Shown: positions 15,410 through 23,579 of the stretch, piece by piece
Layout: each line of letters starts with the position of its first letter
Position numbering within the stretch: position 1 is the first letter of the stretch
Assembly (NCBI GenBank): GCA_903895255.1
Contig: CAITTG010000010.1
Span: 1 to 64,000, forward strand
Length of the DNA: 64,000 nucleotides
From: an uncultured Verrucomicrobia subdivision 3 bacterium
GTDB taxonomy: Bacteria > Verrucomicrobiota > Verrucomicrobiia > Limisphaerales > UBA11358
Reading direction: 5' to 3'
Position numbers and translations under genes: made by a program
Notes under the pieces: model-generated
Database searches by the model: none
The model's input: the letters and a program-made list of their open reading frames with translations, nothing else
Told to the model about the DNA's origin: nothing

Positions 15410-17788
15410 ATGCAAATCCAAAATACAAAGCGGTCCGCGTTCGCGGCCCGGATGCTGGTCTGGTGGCTGGCCATAATAACCCTTTCCCTGGCGCTCCGCC
15501 TGCCCGCGCAGGACGCGCCCGCCGGGCCGGTGGTTGATCCGGCCACCCTGTCGTGGCCGCGTTACTATGCTACCAATGGCTTTGAATTTGCGGTTTACCA
15601 GCCCCAGATCAATGCCTGGCCGGGCAACCAGCTCCAAGGCCGGTTCGTGGTGGCCGTCCGCGCGGCCGGCACCACCCAGGAAACCTACGGCGTGGTCTTT
15701 TTTCAGGCCCAAACCGCCATTGACAAAGTGAACCGCCTGGTGACCCTCGACAATTTTTCGATCACCCGGGTTTCCTTTCCGGGGCAGCCCGCGCAGGCGG
15801 ACCAATATCGCGGCATGCTGGCCTCGTTTCAGGGTCAGGCGGTTAAAATCATTCCGCTGGACCATCTGGAGGCGGTCTTTGCCGCCTCGGCGGACATCAC
15901 CCATGCCAAAGTGCAAACGGTGAACAATGACCCGCCGCAGTTGATCTTCGCCACCGTGCCCTCGCTGCTCATCCTGGTGGACGGCCCGCCGGTGTTGCAG
16001 CCCCTGAGCGGGAATTATCAGCGGGTCATCAACACCCGCGCGGTGCTGTTGTTCTGTGTGAACCCGGCCAACCCCGGCTTCTATCTTTACGCTGACAGCC
16101 AGTGGTATTCCGCGCCCGCCGTGACGGGTCCGTGGATCGTGGCAACAAACCTCGGGGTCAATGTGGATAATGCCCTGAGCGCCGCGCTCGCCACCCAGCA
16201 GGTGGACCCGATGTATCCCACAGATGAAAATGCGCCCACGGCCAACCAGGTGTTTGTCGCCACCACCCCCGCTGAGTTGATTGAGACCGCCGGCACGCCC
16301 AACCTGGTGCCGATTCCCGGCACGGACCTGTCCTACGTGCAAAACAGCAGCCGGGCCATTTTCAATTACTCGGACACCGGCAATTATTATGTGCTGGTCT
16401 CCGGACGCTGGTTCACCGCCGGCAGCCTGAGCGGGCCGTGGTCCTTCGTCCCGCCGGGCAGCCTGCCCGGTGATTTCGCCAAAATTCCGCCGGACCACGA
16501 GAAGTCCAACGTCCTGATGTCCGTGCCCGGCACGCCGCAGGCGCGCGAGGCGGTGATCGCCAACGCCATTCCCCAGACGGCCACAGTCCTGCGCAGCCAG
16601 GCCGCGCTGACGGTGAACTATTATGGCACGCCCAGTTTCACGCCCATCGCTGGCACGGCTCTGGCCTACGCTGCCAACACCCAAACCCCGGTGGTTCAGG
16701 TTTCCCCCAATAGTTACTACGCCTGCCAGGGCGGCGTGTGGTTCACCTCATCCGCGGCCACCGGTCCCTGGGTGGTGGCGGACAACGTGCCCGACGCGAT
16801 CTACACCATTCCGGCGAGCTGTCCGATTCATTACGCGACGTATGCCTATGTCTATGGCAGCACGCCCACCGCCGTGGAGGTTGGCTATACCCCGGGCTAC
16901 ATGGGCCCGGTGGTGGCGCCCGGCGGCGTGGTGGTTTATGGCACCGGCTATAATTACGCGCCGGTGGTGACGGGCGGCTCTTATGTGGCGTATCCGCCGA
17001 GTTATGGTTACGGGGCGTCCTTCGCCCTGGGTTCGGCGGTGGGTTATTCTTATGGTTATGCCGGCGGCTCGGTGACCACCTGCTGCTGCCAGCCCTATTG
17101 GGGCGCCTATGCCTGGGCGGCGGGATCGGGTTATAACTATGCCCATTGCAATGTGAATGGCTGCAACGCCTACACCCACTGGGGCACGGCGGTCAGCCGC
17201 ACCGGCAGCTACGGCTACAATGCCTACACCGGCACCCCCTATGCCAGCCGGAGCGCGGTGGCATTCAATCCCTACACCGGCATGCATGCCTCGGCGAACG
17301 GCACGGCCGCCTACAATCCGTATACGGGCAATGCCTCGGATTATCGCAGCGGGTCCTCGTACAACACCCGCACGGGCGGCAGCGCTTCGGGCAGCGCCTC
17401 GGCTTCCGCCTACTCCTACACGGGCAATTATGATGCCAGCAAGCAGGGGAGCTACAACAACGCCAACACCGGCGAGAGCGTCTCCGGCCAGAAATCCGTT
17501 TCCGGCAACTATTATAACGGCACTGCCACCAGCACGGGCTCCGGCTCCGCGTCTAATTCCAAAACCGGCAATTCCGCCGCCTGGAGCAATGGCAGCATGA
17601 CCTCCGACATGGACGGCAACACCTATAATTATAATAAGGGCGACACCACGCAAAACCAGGCCACCGCCCAAAGCGAGGAAGCGGCCCGGCAGGCCTCCGC
17701 GCAGGCCGCGGGCCAGCAACGCTATGAAAGCTATGCCAAGGGCGGCGGCGGCGGCTGGGGTGGCGGCTACCGTGGGGGACGCCGATAA
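15410..17788 (+). CDS. Giant secreted surface protein with YNPYTG repeats (paralogue 1)
   Basis: 792 residues. Signal peptide with hydrophobic stretch MLVWWLAIITLSLALRLPAQ. The conserved front part (about 40-490) contains WPRYYATNGFEFAVYQPQ and motifs shared with proteobacterial proteins annotated as carbohydrate-binding family V/XII: SYYACQGGVWFTS, IYTIPASCPIHYATY and VEVGYTPGYMGPVVAPGGV. A Cys-rich patch follows (TTCCCQPYW, HCNVNGCN), then a low-complexity tail with YNAYTG/FNPYTG/YNPYTG units and a final GGGGGWGGGYRGGRR. The next gene is a close paralogue 36 nt away. Function unknown; an extracellular, glycan- or surface-associated role is inferred. Confidence 0.85.
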   Translation: MQIQNTKRSAFAARMLVWWLAIITLSLALRLPAQDAPAGPVVDPATLSWPRYYATNGFEFAVYQPQINAWPGNQLQGRFVVAVRAAGTTQETYGVVFFQAQTAIDKVNRLVTLDNFSITRVSFPGQPAQADQYRGMLASFQGQAVKIIPLDHLEAVFAASADITHAKVQTVNNDPPQLIFATVPSLLILVDGPPVLQPLSGNYQRVINTRAVLLFCVNPANPGFYLYADSQWYSAPAVTGPWIVATNLGVNVDNALSAALATQQVDPMYPTDENAPTANQVFVATTPAELIETAGTPNLVPIPGTDLSYVQNSSRAIFNYSDTGNYYVLVSGRWFTAGSLSGPWSFVPPGSLPGDFAKIPPDHEKSNVLMSVPGTPQAREAVIANAIPQTATVLRSQAALTVNYYGTPSFTPIAGTALAYAANTQTPVVQVSPNSYYACQGGVWFTSSAATGPWVVADNVPDAIYTIPASCPIHYATYAYVYGSTPTAVEVGYTPGYMGPVVAPGGVVVYGTGYNYAPVVTGGSYVAYPPSYGYGASFALGSAVGYSYGYAGGSVTTCCCQPYWGAYAWAAGSGYNYAHCNVNGCNAYTHWGTAVSRTGSYGYNAYTGTPYASRSAVAFNPYTGMHASANGTAAYNPYTGNASDYRSGSSYNTRTGGSASGSASASAYSYTGNYDASKQGSYNNANTGESVSGQKSVSGNYYNGTATSTGSGSASNSKTGNSAAWSNGSMTSDMDGNTYNYNKGDTTQNQATAQSEEAARQASAQAAGQQRYESYAKGGGGGWGGGYRGGRR

Positions 17789-17824
17789 ACCAACGCCTGA
17801 CTGGCACCCTAACGCCTGCCCACC

Positions 17825-20386
17825 ATGCAAACCCAAGCGTTCAATCATTCCTCGTCAGGCGGTCATTGCCGCGCGGCGGTCCGGCTGGTGCTTGGGATGT
17901 TAATGCTCATGCTGGCGGGAGCCGTCCGGCTGCCCGCGCAAACTCTGCAGGCAGGCCAGCCAGTGTCCCTGGCGGCCCTGGGCTGGCCGCGCTTCTATGC
18001 CACCAACGGCTACGATTTTGCCATCTACCAGCCCTCCATCAGCGCCTGGCCGGGCAACCAGCTCAACGGCCGGTTTGTCGTGGCCGTGCGGCCCACCGGC
18101 ACCACCAACGAATCCTACGGCGTCGTTTTCTTTCAAGCGCGCACGGACATTGACAAGGTCAACCGCCTCGTGACGTTCGAGGATTTTCAGATCAATCGCC
18201 TGAACTTTCCCACCCAGCCCGGCATGCAGGACCAGTACCGGGCCATGCTGCTGTCCTTCCAGCAGCAGACGGTGCGGGTGATACCCCTGGACCATCTGGA
18301 GGCGGTGTTCGCCGCCTCGGCGGACATCACCCAGGCCAAGGTGCAGGCCGTCAAAAACGATCCCCCCGCGATTTTCTACTCCACCCAACCCTCGCTGCTG
18401 GTGCTCGTGGACGGCCCGCCTGTCTTGCAGAACCTCACTGGCAATTACCAGCGGGTCGTCAACACCCGCGCCATTCTGCTGCTGGACAACAACCCCATTT
18501 GGGGCTGTTACTTTCTCTATGCGGACGGCCAGTGGTACACCGCGCCCGCCGTGGCCGGTCCCTGGAGTGTCGTGGTAAATTTCCCTGCCAACATCAACAA
18601 CGCCCTTTCCGCCGCGCTGAACACCGGCCAGGTGGACCCGATGTACCCCAAACATCCGGGCGCGCCGCCGGTGACCCAGGTTTACGTGTCCACCGTGCCC
18701 GCCGAGTTGCTCGAAGTCACCGGGGCGCCCAACCTGGTTTCCATTCCGAACACCGACTTGCTGTATGTGGAAAATACGAGCAATGCCATATTTTATTATT
18801 TGGATGATGGCAATTATTACGTCCTGATTTCCGGCCGCTGGTTCAAGGCGGGGAATTTAAGCGGCCCGTGGGCTTTCGTGCCGCCGGGCAGCCTGCCGGG
18901 GGATTTCCTGAAAATTCCGCCGGACAGTGACAAGTCGAATGTGATGCTTTCCGTGCCCGGCAGCCCGCAGGCGCGCGAGGCGGTGATCGCCAATTCCATT
19001 CCCCAGACGGCGGCGATCGACCGTTCGGCGGCCAAGCTCACCGCCGTATATCTGGGCGGCGCCCCGAGCTTCATGCCCATTGCCGGCACCGGATTATATT
19101 ACGCGGCCAATTCAGACACCCCGGTGATCATGGTGGCCCCCAACAGCTACTACGCCTGCCAGGGCGGCCTGTGGTTTACGGCGGCAACCGCCACGGGACC
19201 CTGGGTGGTGGCGACCTTTGTCCCCTCCGTTATCTACACCATTCCCGCGACCTGTCCGATCCATTACGTGACGTACGCCTATGTTTACAGCTACACGCCC
19301 ACGCTGGTTTATGTGGGTTACACCCCGGGATACATGGGCACGGTGGTGGCCCCGGGCGGGGTGGTGGTATATGGCACCGGTTATTACTATCCGCCGGTGG
19401 TGGTGGGCTCGGTTTATGTGAGCTACCCGCCCACCTATGGTTATGGCGCGTCGTTTGCCATGGGGGCGGCCGTCGGGTTTGCCTTTGGTTTTTGCGCGGG
19501 CTCCAGCACCACCTGCGCGTGCCAGCCCCACTGGGGTTGTTATAGTTACAGTTATTCCACGAGTTACAGTTACACGCACTGCAACGTCAACGCCTGCAAT
19601 TGTTATTCATCCTATGGCACGGCGGTGCACACCACTGGCAGTTATGGGTATAACGCCTACACCGGCAACGAATGGGCCAGCAAAAGCTCCACCGCCTACA
19701 ACCCCTACACCGGCACCCATGCCTCCGGGACCAGCAGCGCCACTTACAACCCTTATTCCGGCAATGCCTCGGCCCAGCGGAGCGGGTCGGCTTACAACCC
19801 CTACAGCGGGGCCAGCGCCTCGGGCAGCAGTTCCGCCTCCGCCAACCGTTACAACGGCAATTATTCCGGGAGCAAGCAGGGCTCGGCCTACAATCCCACC
19901 ACCGGCTCCAGCATGAGCGGTTCGGCCAGCACGTCGGGCAACGCCTACAATGGCACCCAAACCACCACCAAAGCGGGCAGCTACAATAATGCCAACACCG
20001 GGGAGAGCGCCTCCGGTCAGCGGACCACCACCGACAACAACGGCACCTACTCCAGCACCGGTTCCGGCTCGGCGTCCAATTCCAAGACCGGCGCCTCCTC
20101 CTCGTGGAGCAACGGGAGCATGACCTCGGACAAGGATGGCAACACCTATTCCTATAATCAGGGGGACACCTCGCAAAACAAAGCCACCGCGCAAAGCGAA
20201 AGCTCCGACTCGCACCCCGCTTCCTCCTACAATTCGGATGCCGACCGGGATTACTCGGCGCAATCCGAGGGACAAGACCGTGCCAACAGCTTTGGCAGTG
20301 GCGGCGGCGGGGGGTGGGGTGGCTCCCATGGTGGTTGGGGCGGCGGCGGTGGCAGCGGCGGTTGGGGTGGTGGTGGCCGCCGTTAA
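17825..20386 (+). CDS. Giant secreted surface protein with YNPYTG repeats (paralogue 2)
   Basis: 853 residues, closely similar to the preceding gene over its whole length. It has a signal peptide, WPRFYATNGYDFAIYQPS, SYYACQGGLWFTA, YTPGYMGTVVAPGGV, the Cys-rich patch (TTCACQPHWG, HCNVNACNC), repeated YNPYTG/YNPYSG units and a C-terminal Gly-Trp-rich tail ending GGGRR. The repeat region is longer than in paralogue 1 (more YNPYxG copies), suggesting repeat expansion after a tandem duplication. It is probably the last gene of the transcription unit starting at 14139. Confidence 0.85.
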   Translation: MQTQAFNHSSSGGHCRAAVRLVLGMLMLMLAGAVRLPAQTLQAGQPVSLAALGWPRFYATNGYDFAIYQPSISAWPGNQLNGRFVVAVRPTGTTNESYGVVFFQARTDIDKVNRLVTFEDFQINRLNFPTQPGMQDQYRAMLLSFQQQTVRVIPLDHLEAVFAASADITQAKVQAVKNDPPAIFYSTQPSLLVLVDGPPVLQNLTGNYQRVVNTRAILLLDNNPIWGCYFLYADGQWYTAPAVAGPWSVVVNFPANINNALSAALNTGQVDPMYPKHPGAPPVTQVYVSTVPAELLEVTGAPNLVSIPNTDLLYVENTSNAIFYYLDDGNYYVLISGRWFKAGNLSGPWAFVPPGSLPGDFLKIPPDSDKSNVMLSVPGSPQAREAVIANSIPQTAAIDRSAAKLTAVYLGGAPSFMPIAGTGLYYAANSDTPVIMVAPNSYYACQGGLWFTAATATGPWVVATFVPSVIYTIPATCPIHYVTYAYVYSYTPTLVYVGYTPGYMGTVVAPGGVVVYGTGYYYPPVVVGSVYVSYPPTYGYGASFAMGAAVGFAFGFCAGSSTTCACQPHWGCYSYSYSTSYSYTHCNVNACNCYSSYGTAVHTTGSYGYNAYTGNEWASKSSTAYNPYTGTHASGTSSATYNPYSGNASAQRSGSAYNPYSGASASGSSSASANRYNGNYSGSKQGSAYNPTTGSSMSGSASTSGNAYNGTQTTTKAGSYNNANTGESASGQRTTTDNNGTYSSTGSGSASNSKTGASSSWSNGSMTSDKDGNTYSYNQGDTSQNKATAQSESSDSHPASSYNSDADRDYSAQSEGQDRANSFGSGGGGGWGGSHGGWGGGGGSGGWGGGGRR

Positions 20387-20465
20387 CCCGCGATGATTCG
20401 CCGCAAAAATTCTGGGCAAACCGCCATTGGACCTTTAAATTTTTGATGAACTGAGATTGCATACT

Positions 20466-21065
20466 ATGAAAAACTCCATCCGCCAGCTCGCCTGGTTCCT
20501 GCTCCTCCCGGCCGCCTGCCTCCTGGCCGGCTGCTGGACGAATCCCGCCAATCCGCCCGCCGCCACCGCCGACCCGTCTTTCGCCGGCGGCATCGTGTTC
20601 AACGACGAATTCGACACCTCCGCCAAAGTGACCTCCGTGAACCAGGACACCCGCCAGATCATCCTGACGTTCGAAGACGGCACCAGCACCACCAACATCG
20701 CGGGACCGGAAGTCATTAACTTTGATAAAATTCAGTCCGGCGACCACGTCAAGGCCCACATCGGTGTGGAATACGGCGTCTTCCTCGTGAAGAATGGTTT
20801 GCCGCCCGCCGCCGCCAGCTCCGTCCTGTTTGCCGGCGCGGCCAAGGGCGAAAATCCCGCCGGTCTGATGGTGGCCACGCACGACAGCAGCGCCCTGGTG
20901 CTGGCCGCGGACCGCAGCTACCGGCTGCTCACGCTGAAATTTGCCGACGGCCATGTCAAAACCTTCAAGGTGCCGCTGCCCTACACGCTGGAACGGGTCT
21001 CGCCCGGGGATAATGTGATCCTGCGCACCACCGACACCGTGGCGCTGCGGCTGGTGCCGCAATAA
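20466..21065 (+). CDS. Lipoprotein with paired small beta-repeats (family member 1)
   Basis: 199 residues with lipobox LLAGC. The mature part carries two related units. Unit 1 has AKVTSVNQDTRQIILTFEDGT followed by IQSGDHVKAHI. Unit 2 has YRLLTLKFADGHVKTFKVP followed by VSPGDNVIL. Each resembles a small barrel in which a GD-V turn follows a DG turn. The next two genes share this pattern, so they are tandem duplicates. ATG at 20466 is chosen because it begins the signal peptide MKNSIRQL. A half-site ATTGGAC lies at 20426. Confidence 0.8.
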   Translation: MKNSIRQLAWFLLLPAACLLAGCWTNPANPPAATADPSFAGGIVFNDEFDTSAKVTSVNQDTRQIILTFEDGTSTTNIAGPEVINFDKIQSGDHVKAHIGVEYGVFLVKNGLPPAAASSVLFAGAAKGENPAGLMVATHDSSALVLAADRSYRLLTLKFADGHVKTFKVPLPYTLERVSPGDNVILRTTDTVALRLVPQ

Positions 21066-21200
21066 GCGAATGAAGCCGGCAGAATGTGGCATGAAGAAAT
21101 CGCGCCCCAATTAACCTGGGCCACCCTGCCTTTGGGATTGCCAAACCGCTCGTTTCCGCGCATTTTTAAAAAGTTATTTCCGGGACAGGTAAAGGGCCCG

Positions 21201-21216
21201 TTGGACCAAAGTCCAA
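21201..21216. promoter_or_regulatory. Inverted repeat TTGGACCAAAGTCCAA (site 3)
   Basis: The core of site 2 (TTGGACCAAAGTCCAA) recurs here base for base; only the outermost pair differs. It sits in the 260-nt gap before the lipoprotein gene at 21326, about 117 nt from its start. A CTAAATT stretch at 21279 matches the one at 14131 after site 2. Confidence 0.75.
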
Positions 21217-21325
21217 TTGCCCCATCCGGAACCGCCAGCGACCATGGGGCCGCTGAACAACCGCGCATTCAGAACATACTAAATTTCATCTCATGAGCAC
21301 CAACGCCTTTTTGACACCTTCATTT

Positions 21326-21880
21326 ATGAAATCCGCCCGCCGCGTCCGGCTGCCGCTGTTGCTGGCCGTGTCCGCCTCCCTGGCCGTGACCGGTTGCTGG
21401 ACCCCGCCCAACGCCCATGTGCAGCCCAAGGGCAAACCCGGCCTGATTCAAGGCGGCATTCCCGTGGAGGTCATTCAGGACAAGGTGAAGATTATTGCTT
21501 TGGACCCCGAGAAGCGAATCATCACCCTGGCCCATGCGGATGGCACCACCAAATCCTATTACCTGAATGCCTCGGTTAAAAACGCCTCCGCCCTGAAAGT
21601 GGGCGACACGGTCAAGGCTTACGTGGCTGCCCGGGTTTCGGTATACATCACCCAAAACGGCGGGATTCCCGATGCCTCCGGCGCCGGCTTCCACGCCATC
21701 CGCAGCGACGCCAAGATCCAGCAGGTGGATCCCAGCTACCGCCTGGTGGTGGTGGAATTTGCCGGCGGCCAGGTGCTCACCATCAAGGCCGGCCTGGACG
21801 TGCAACTTGAGAAAATGGCCCCGGGCGACGACATTACTCTAATTTCCGAGGAAATTTCCAAGATTAAACTGGAGGACTGA
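21326..21880 (+). CDS. Lipoprotein with paired small beta-repeats (family member 2)
   Basis: 184 residues from ATG 21326 (MKSARRVRLPLLLAVSASLAVTGC, lipobox AVTGC). Same two-unit layout as its neighbours: DPEKRIITLAHADGTTKSYYL with LKVGDTVKAYV, then DPSYRLVVVEFAGGQVLTIKA with MAPGDDITLI. An in-frame ATG at 21293 would add 11 residues before the signal peptide and is less likely. It is preceded by site 3 and followed 26 nt later by member 3. Confidence 0.8.
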   Translation: MKSARRVRLPLLLAVSASLAVTGCWTPPNAHVQPKGKPGLIQGGIPVEVIQDKVKIIALDPEKRIITLAHADGTTKSYYLNASVKNASALKVGDTVKAYVAARVSVYITQNGGIPDASGAGFHAIRSDAKIQQVDPSYRLVVVEFAGGQVLTIKAGLDVQLEKMAPGDDITLISEEISKIKLED

Positions 21881-21906
21881 GAACGCCGGAGAAGGAAGAC
21901 TTTAGA

Positions 21907-22530
21907 ATGAAGAACGAAGAAGTGAAGGCATGGACGGTTTCGCAATTAGCCGCTCTGGCCGCCCTGGTGGTGGCCTTGGTGGGCCTGACGGCCTGCTCCA
22001 CCACTCCCGAGTATCCGGACAATACCAGTCCCAATTCCGGCCAGGGTGGCGATGTTTCCACGGCCGCCACCACCCGCACCGCCACCGTGGTCTCCGTGGA
22101 CCGTGTGAAACGGCTTGTGGTGCTTAAGCGGGAGGACGGCACGGATGTCACCTACAAAGCCCTGCCCAATGCCTTTGCCTTTGACGAAGTGAAGGCGGGC
22201 GACACCGTGAAGGTCTCCGTCTCCGAGGAAATGGCCTTCTACATTGGCAAGGGCAACATGCCCCCCAATTTAGGCCTGAATACCGCCAAACTGCACGCCC
22301 ACCTGCCCGGCAACACCCAGGCTTTCGATGCCGAGGTGGGCACGCTCGTTTACTCCGGCAAGATCATCAATGTGGATGACTGGAACAATGCCGTGACCAT
22401 CAAGGCCAAGGACGGCACCACCAAAACCATCCAGGTGGGCGAGGCCGTCAATCTGGCCGATGTTTCCGTGGGCGACCACGTATACTTGCAGGCTACCGAG
22501 TCCGCCCTGCTATTGCTGGAGAAACCCTGA
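21907..22530 (+). CDS. Lipoprotein with paired small beta-repeats (family member 3)
   Basis: 207 residues with a longer N-region before the signal and lipobox GLTAC. Unit 1 reads DRVKRLVVLKREDGTDVTYKA with VKAGDTVKVSV. Unit 2 reads DWNNAVTIKAKDGTTKTIQVG with VSVGDHVYL. The alternation DG turn / K-x-GD-V is the same as in the two genes before it. Function unknown; a periplasmic binding or stress role is only a guess. Confidence 0.8.
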   Translation: MKNEEVKAWTVSQLAALAALVVALVGLTACSTTPEYPDNTSPNSGQGGDVSTAATTRTATVVSVDRVKRLVVLKREDGTDVTYKALPNAFAFDEVKAGDTVKVSVSEEMAFYIGKGNMPPNLGLNTAKLHAHLPGNTQAFDAEVGTLVYSGKIINVDDWNNAVTIKAKDGTTKTIQVGEAVNLADVSVGDHVYLQATESALLLLEKP

Positions 22531-22580
22531 GCTCCCAACCATTCCCCGCCCGCCACCAACCCTTTAAAACCCTCCCTTTT

Positions 22581-23336
22581 ATGAAATCAATCCTGAGTCA
22601 ACCAACCACGGTGGGCCGCCGGGCCTGGAATTGTTTGTCGACCCTGCTGGCGGCCAGCCTGCTCCTCGGCGGTCTCACCGCCTGCGACACCACCCACCAG
22701 GTCAAAGAAACCCGGAAAGATTTCTCGGGTTTCCTCGGCAATTATGCCGACTTGCAGCCGGGCGGTTCGGACGAAGCCAATTTCCTCTACATCGACCACT
22801 CCGTAAACTGGGCCAAATATACCAAGATTTACATCAAGAACGTGGACCTGTGGAAGTCCGACGAGCTGGACTCGCCGCTGGGTGAACTGCCCCCGGAGAA
22901 GCAACAAATGCTGGTCAACTTTTTCCATACCGCGCTGGCGGACGCCCTGTCTGATCATTATCAGATCGTGGACCAGCCCGGGCCGGACGTGCTGGTGGTG
23001 CATGTGGCCATCACCGAGGCGCGCAAGTGCCGGCCGGTGCTGAACCTCGTCTCCAGTGTCGTGCCCATGGCCCTGGTGGTGAGCTATGGCAAGCAATTGA
23101 TCACCGGCACCGGCACCGGCGTGGGCGAGGTGCGCATTGAGGCGGAATTCACGGATGGCGCCACCGGCCAGCGCGTCGCGGCGGGCGTGGACGCCCGGGC
23201 GGGCACCAAGGCCTTGCGCACGAAATTCGACGGCACCTGGGGCGATGCCAAGCTCGCCTTTGACTGGTGGTCCACCCGGCTCAATGCCCGCCTGCAACTC
23301 TTGCAGAAGGGCGACTTTAGCACGCAGGAATTATAA
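22581..23336 (+). CDS. DUF3313-family lipoprotein
   Basis: 251 residues, lipobox GLTAC. The mature protein has KDFSGFLGNYADLQPG at the start, then YTKIYIKNVDLW, DALSDHYQIVDQPGPDVLVVHVAITEAR and GEVRIEAEFTDGATGQRVAAGVDAR, the arrangement of the DUF3313 family of outer-membrane-type lipoproteins. No biochemical role is established for the family as far as I know. It closes the transcription unit that begins after site 3. Confidence 0.85.
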   Translation: MKSILSQPTTVGRRAWNCLSTLLAASLLLGGLTACDTTHQVKETRKDFSGFLGNYADLQPGGSDEANFLYIDHSVNWAKYTKIYIKNVDLWKSDELDSPLGELPPEKQQMLVNFFHTALADALSDHYQIVDQPGPDVLVVHVAITEARKCRPVLNLVSSVVPMALVVSYGKQLITGTGTGVGEVRIEAEFTDGATGQRVAAGVDARAGTKALRTKFDGTWGDAKLAFDWWSTRLNARLQLLQKGDFSTQEL

Positions 23337-23398
23337 GGCCAAGCGGGCTGGCGGCTTGGTCGGGTTCGGCCCCGGCCTGGTGACGGCGGGCGAATCGT

Positions 23399-23416
23399 AT
23401 TGGACCTAAGTCTAAT
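23399..23416. promoter_or_regulatory. Inverted repeat ATTGGACCTAAGTCTAAT (site 4)
   Basis: 7-nt arms with one mismatch (GTCTAAT against ATTGGAC) and spacer CTAA. It is about 172 nt before the sulfatase start, further than the other sites. It is the weakest of the four copies but keeps the same arm length and spacing. Confidence 0.6.
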
Positions 23417-23579
23417 AGCCGCCCGGTCGGTTTTTTGGGCAGAATAGGTGACTTGGCGGAACTCCCTGGGGTGTCGCCAGCACTTAAAGGGTGGCTGCCC
23501 GCCGACGGCTGCGGGGTGGTGGGGAGAAAATTAATTTAGTCGGCACCCGTAATAAAACTGAGACAACCGAGAAATCCAA

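Noticed and set aside
14567-16684. Very long open frame (705 codons) on the minus strand
   Set aside because: It is a shadow of the lipoprotein and giant repeat protein in high-GC DNA. The product is rich in Gly/Arg/His with no family pattern, whereas the plus-strand frames carry signal peptides and conserved motifs.
17146-20390. Repeat regions of the giant genes as a CRISPR or minisatellite array
   Set aside because: The DNA repeats follow codon periodicity and encode the YNPYTG units; there are no regular spacers and no cas genes.
19587-21110. 507-codon minus-strand frame across repeats and a lipoprotein
   Set aside because: Low-complexity Cys/Arg/Ser translation antisense to the repetitive tail; no start signal or similarity.
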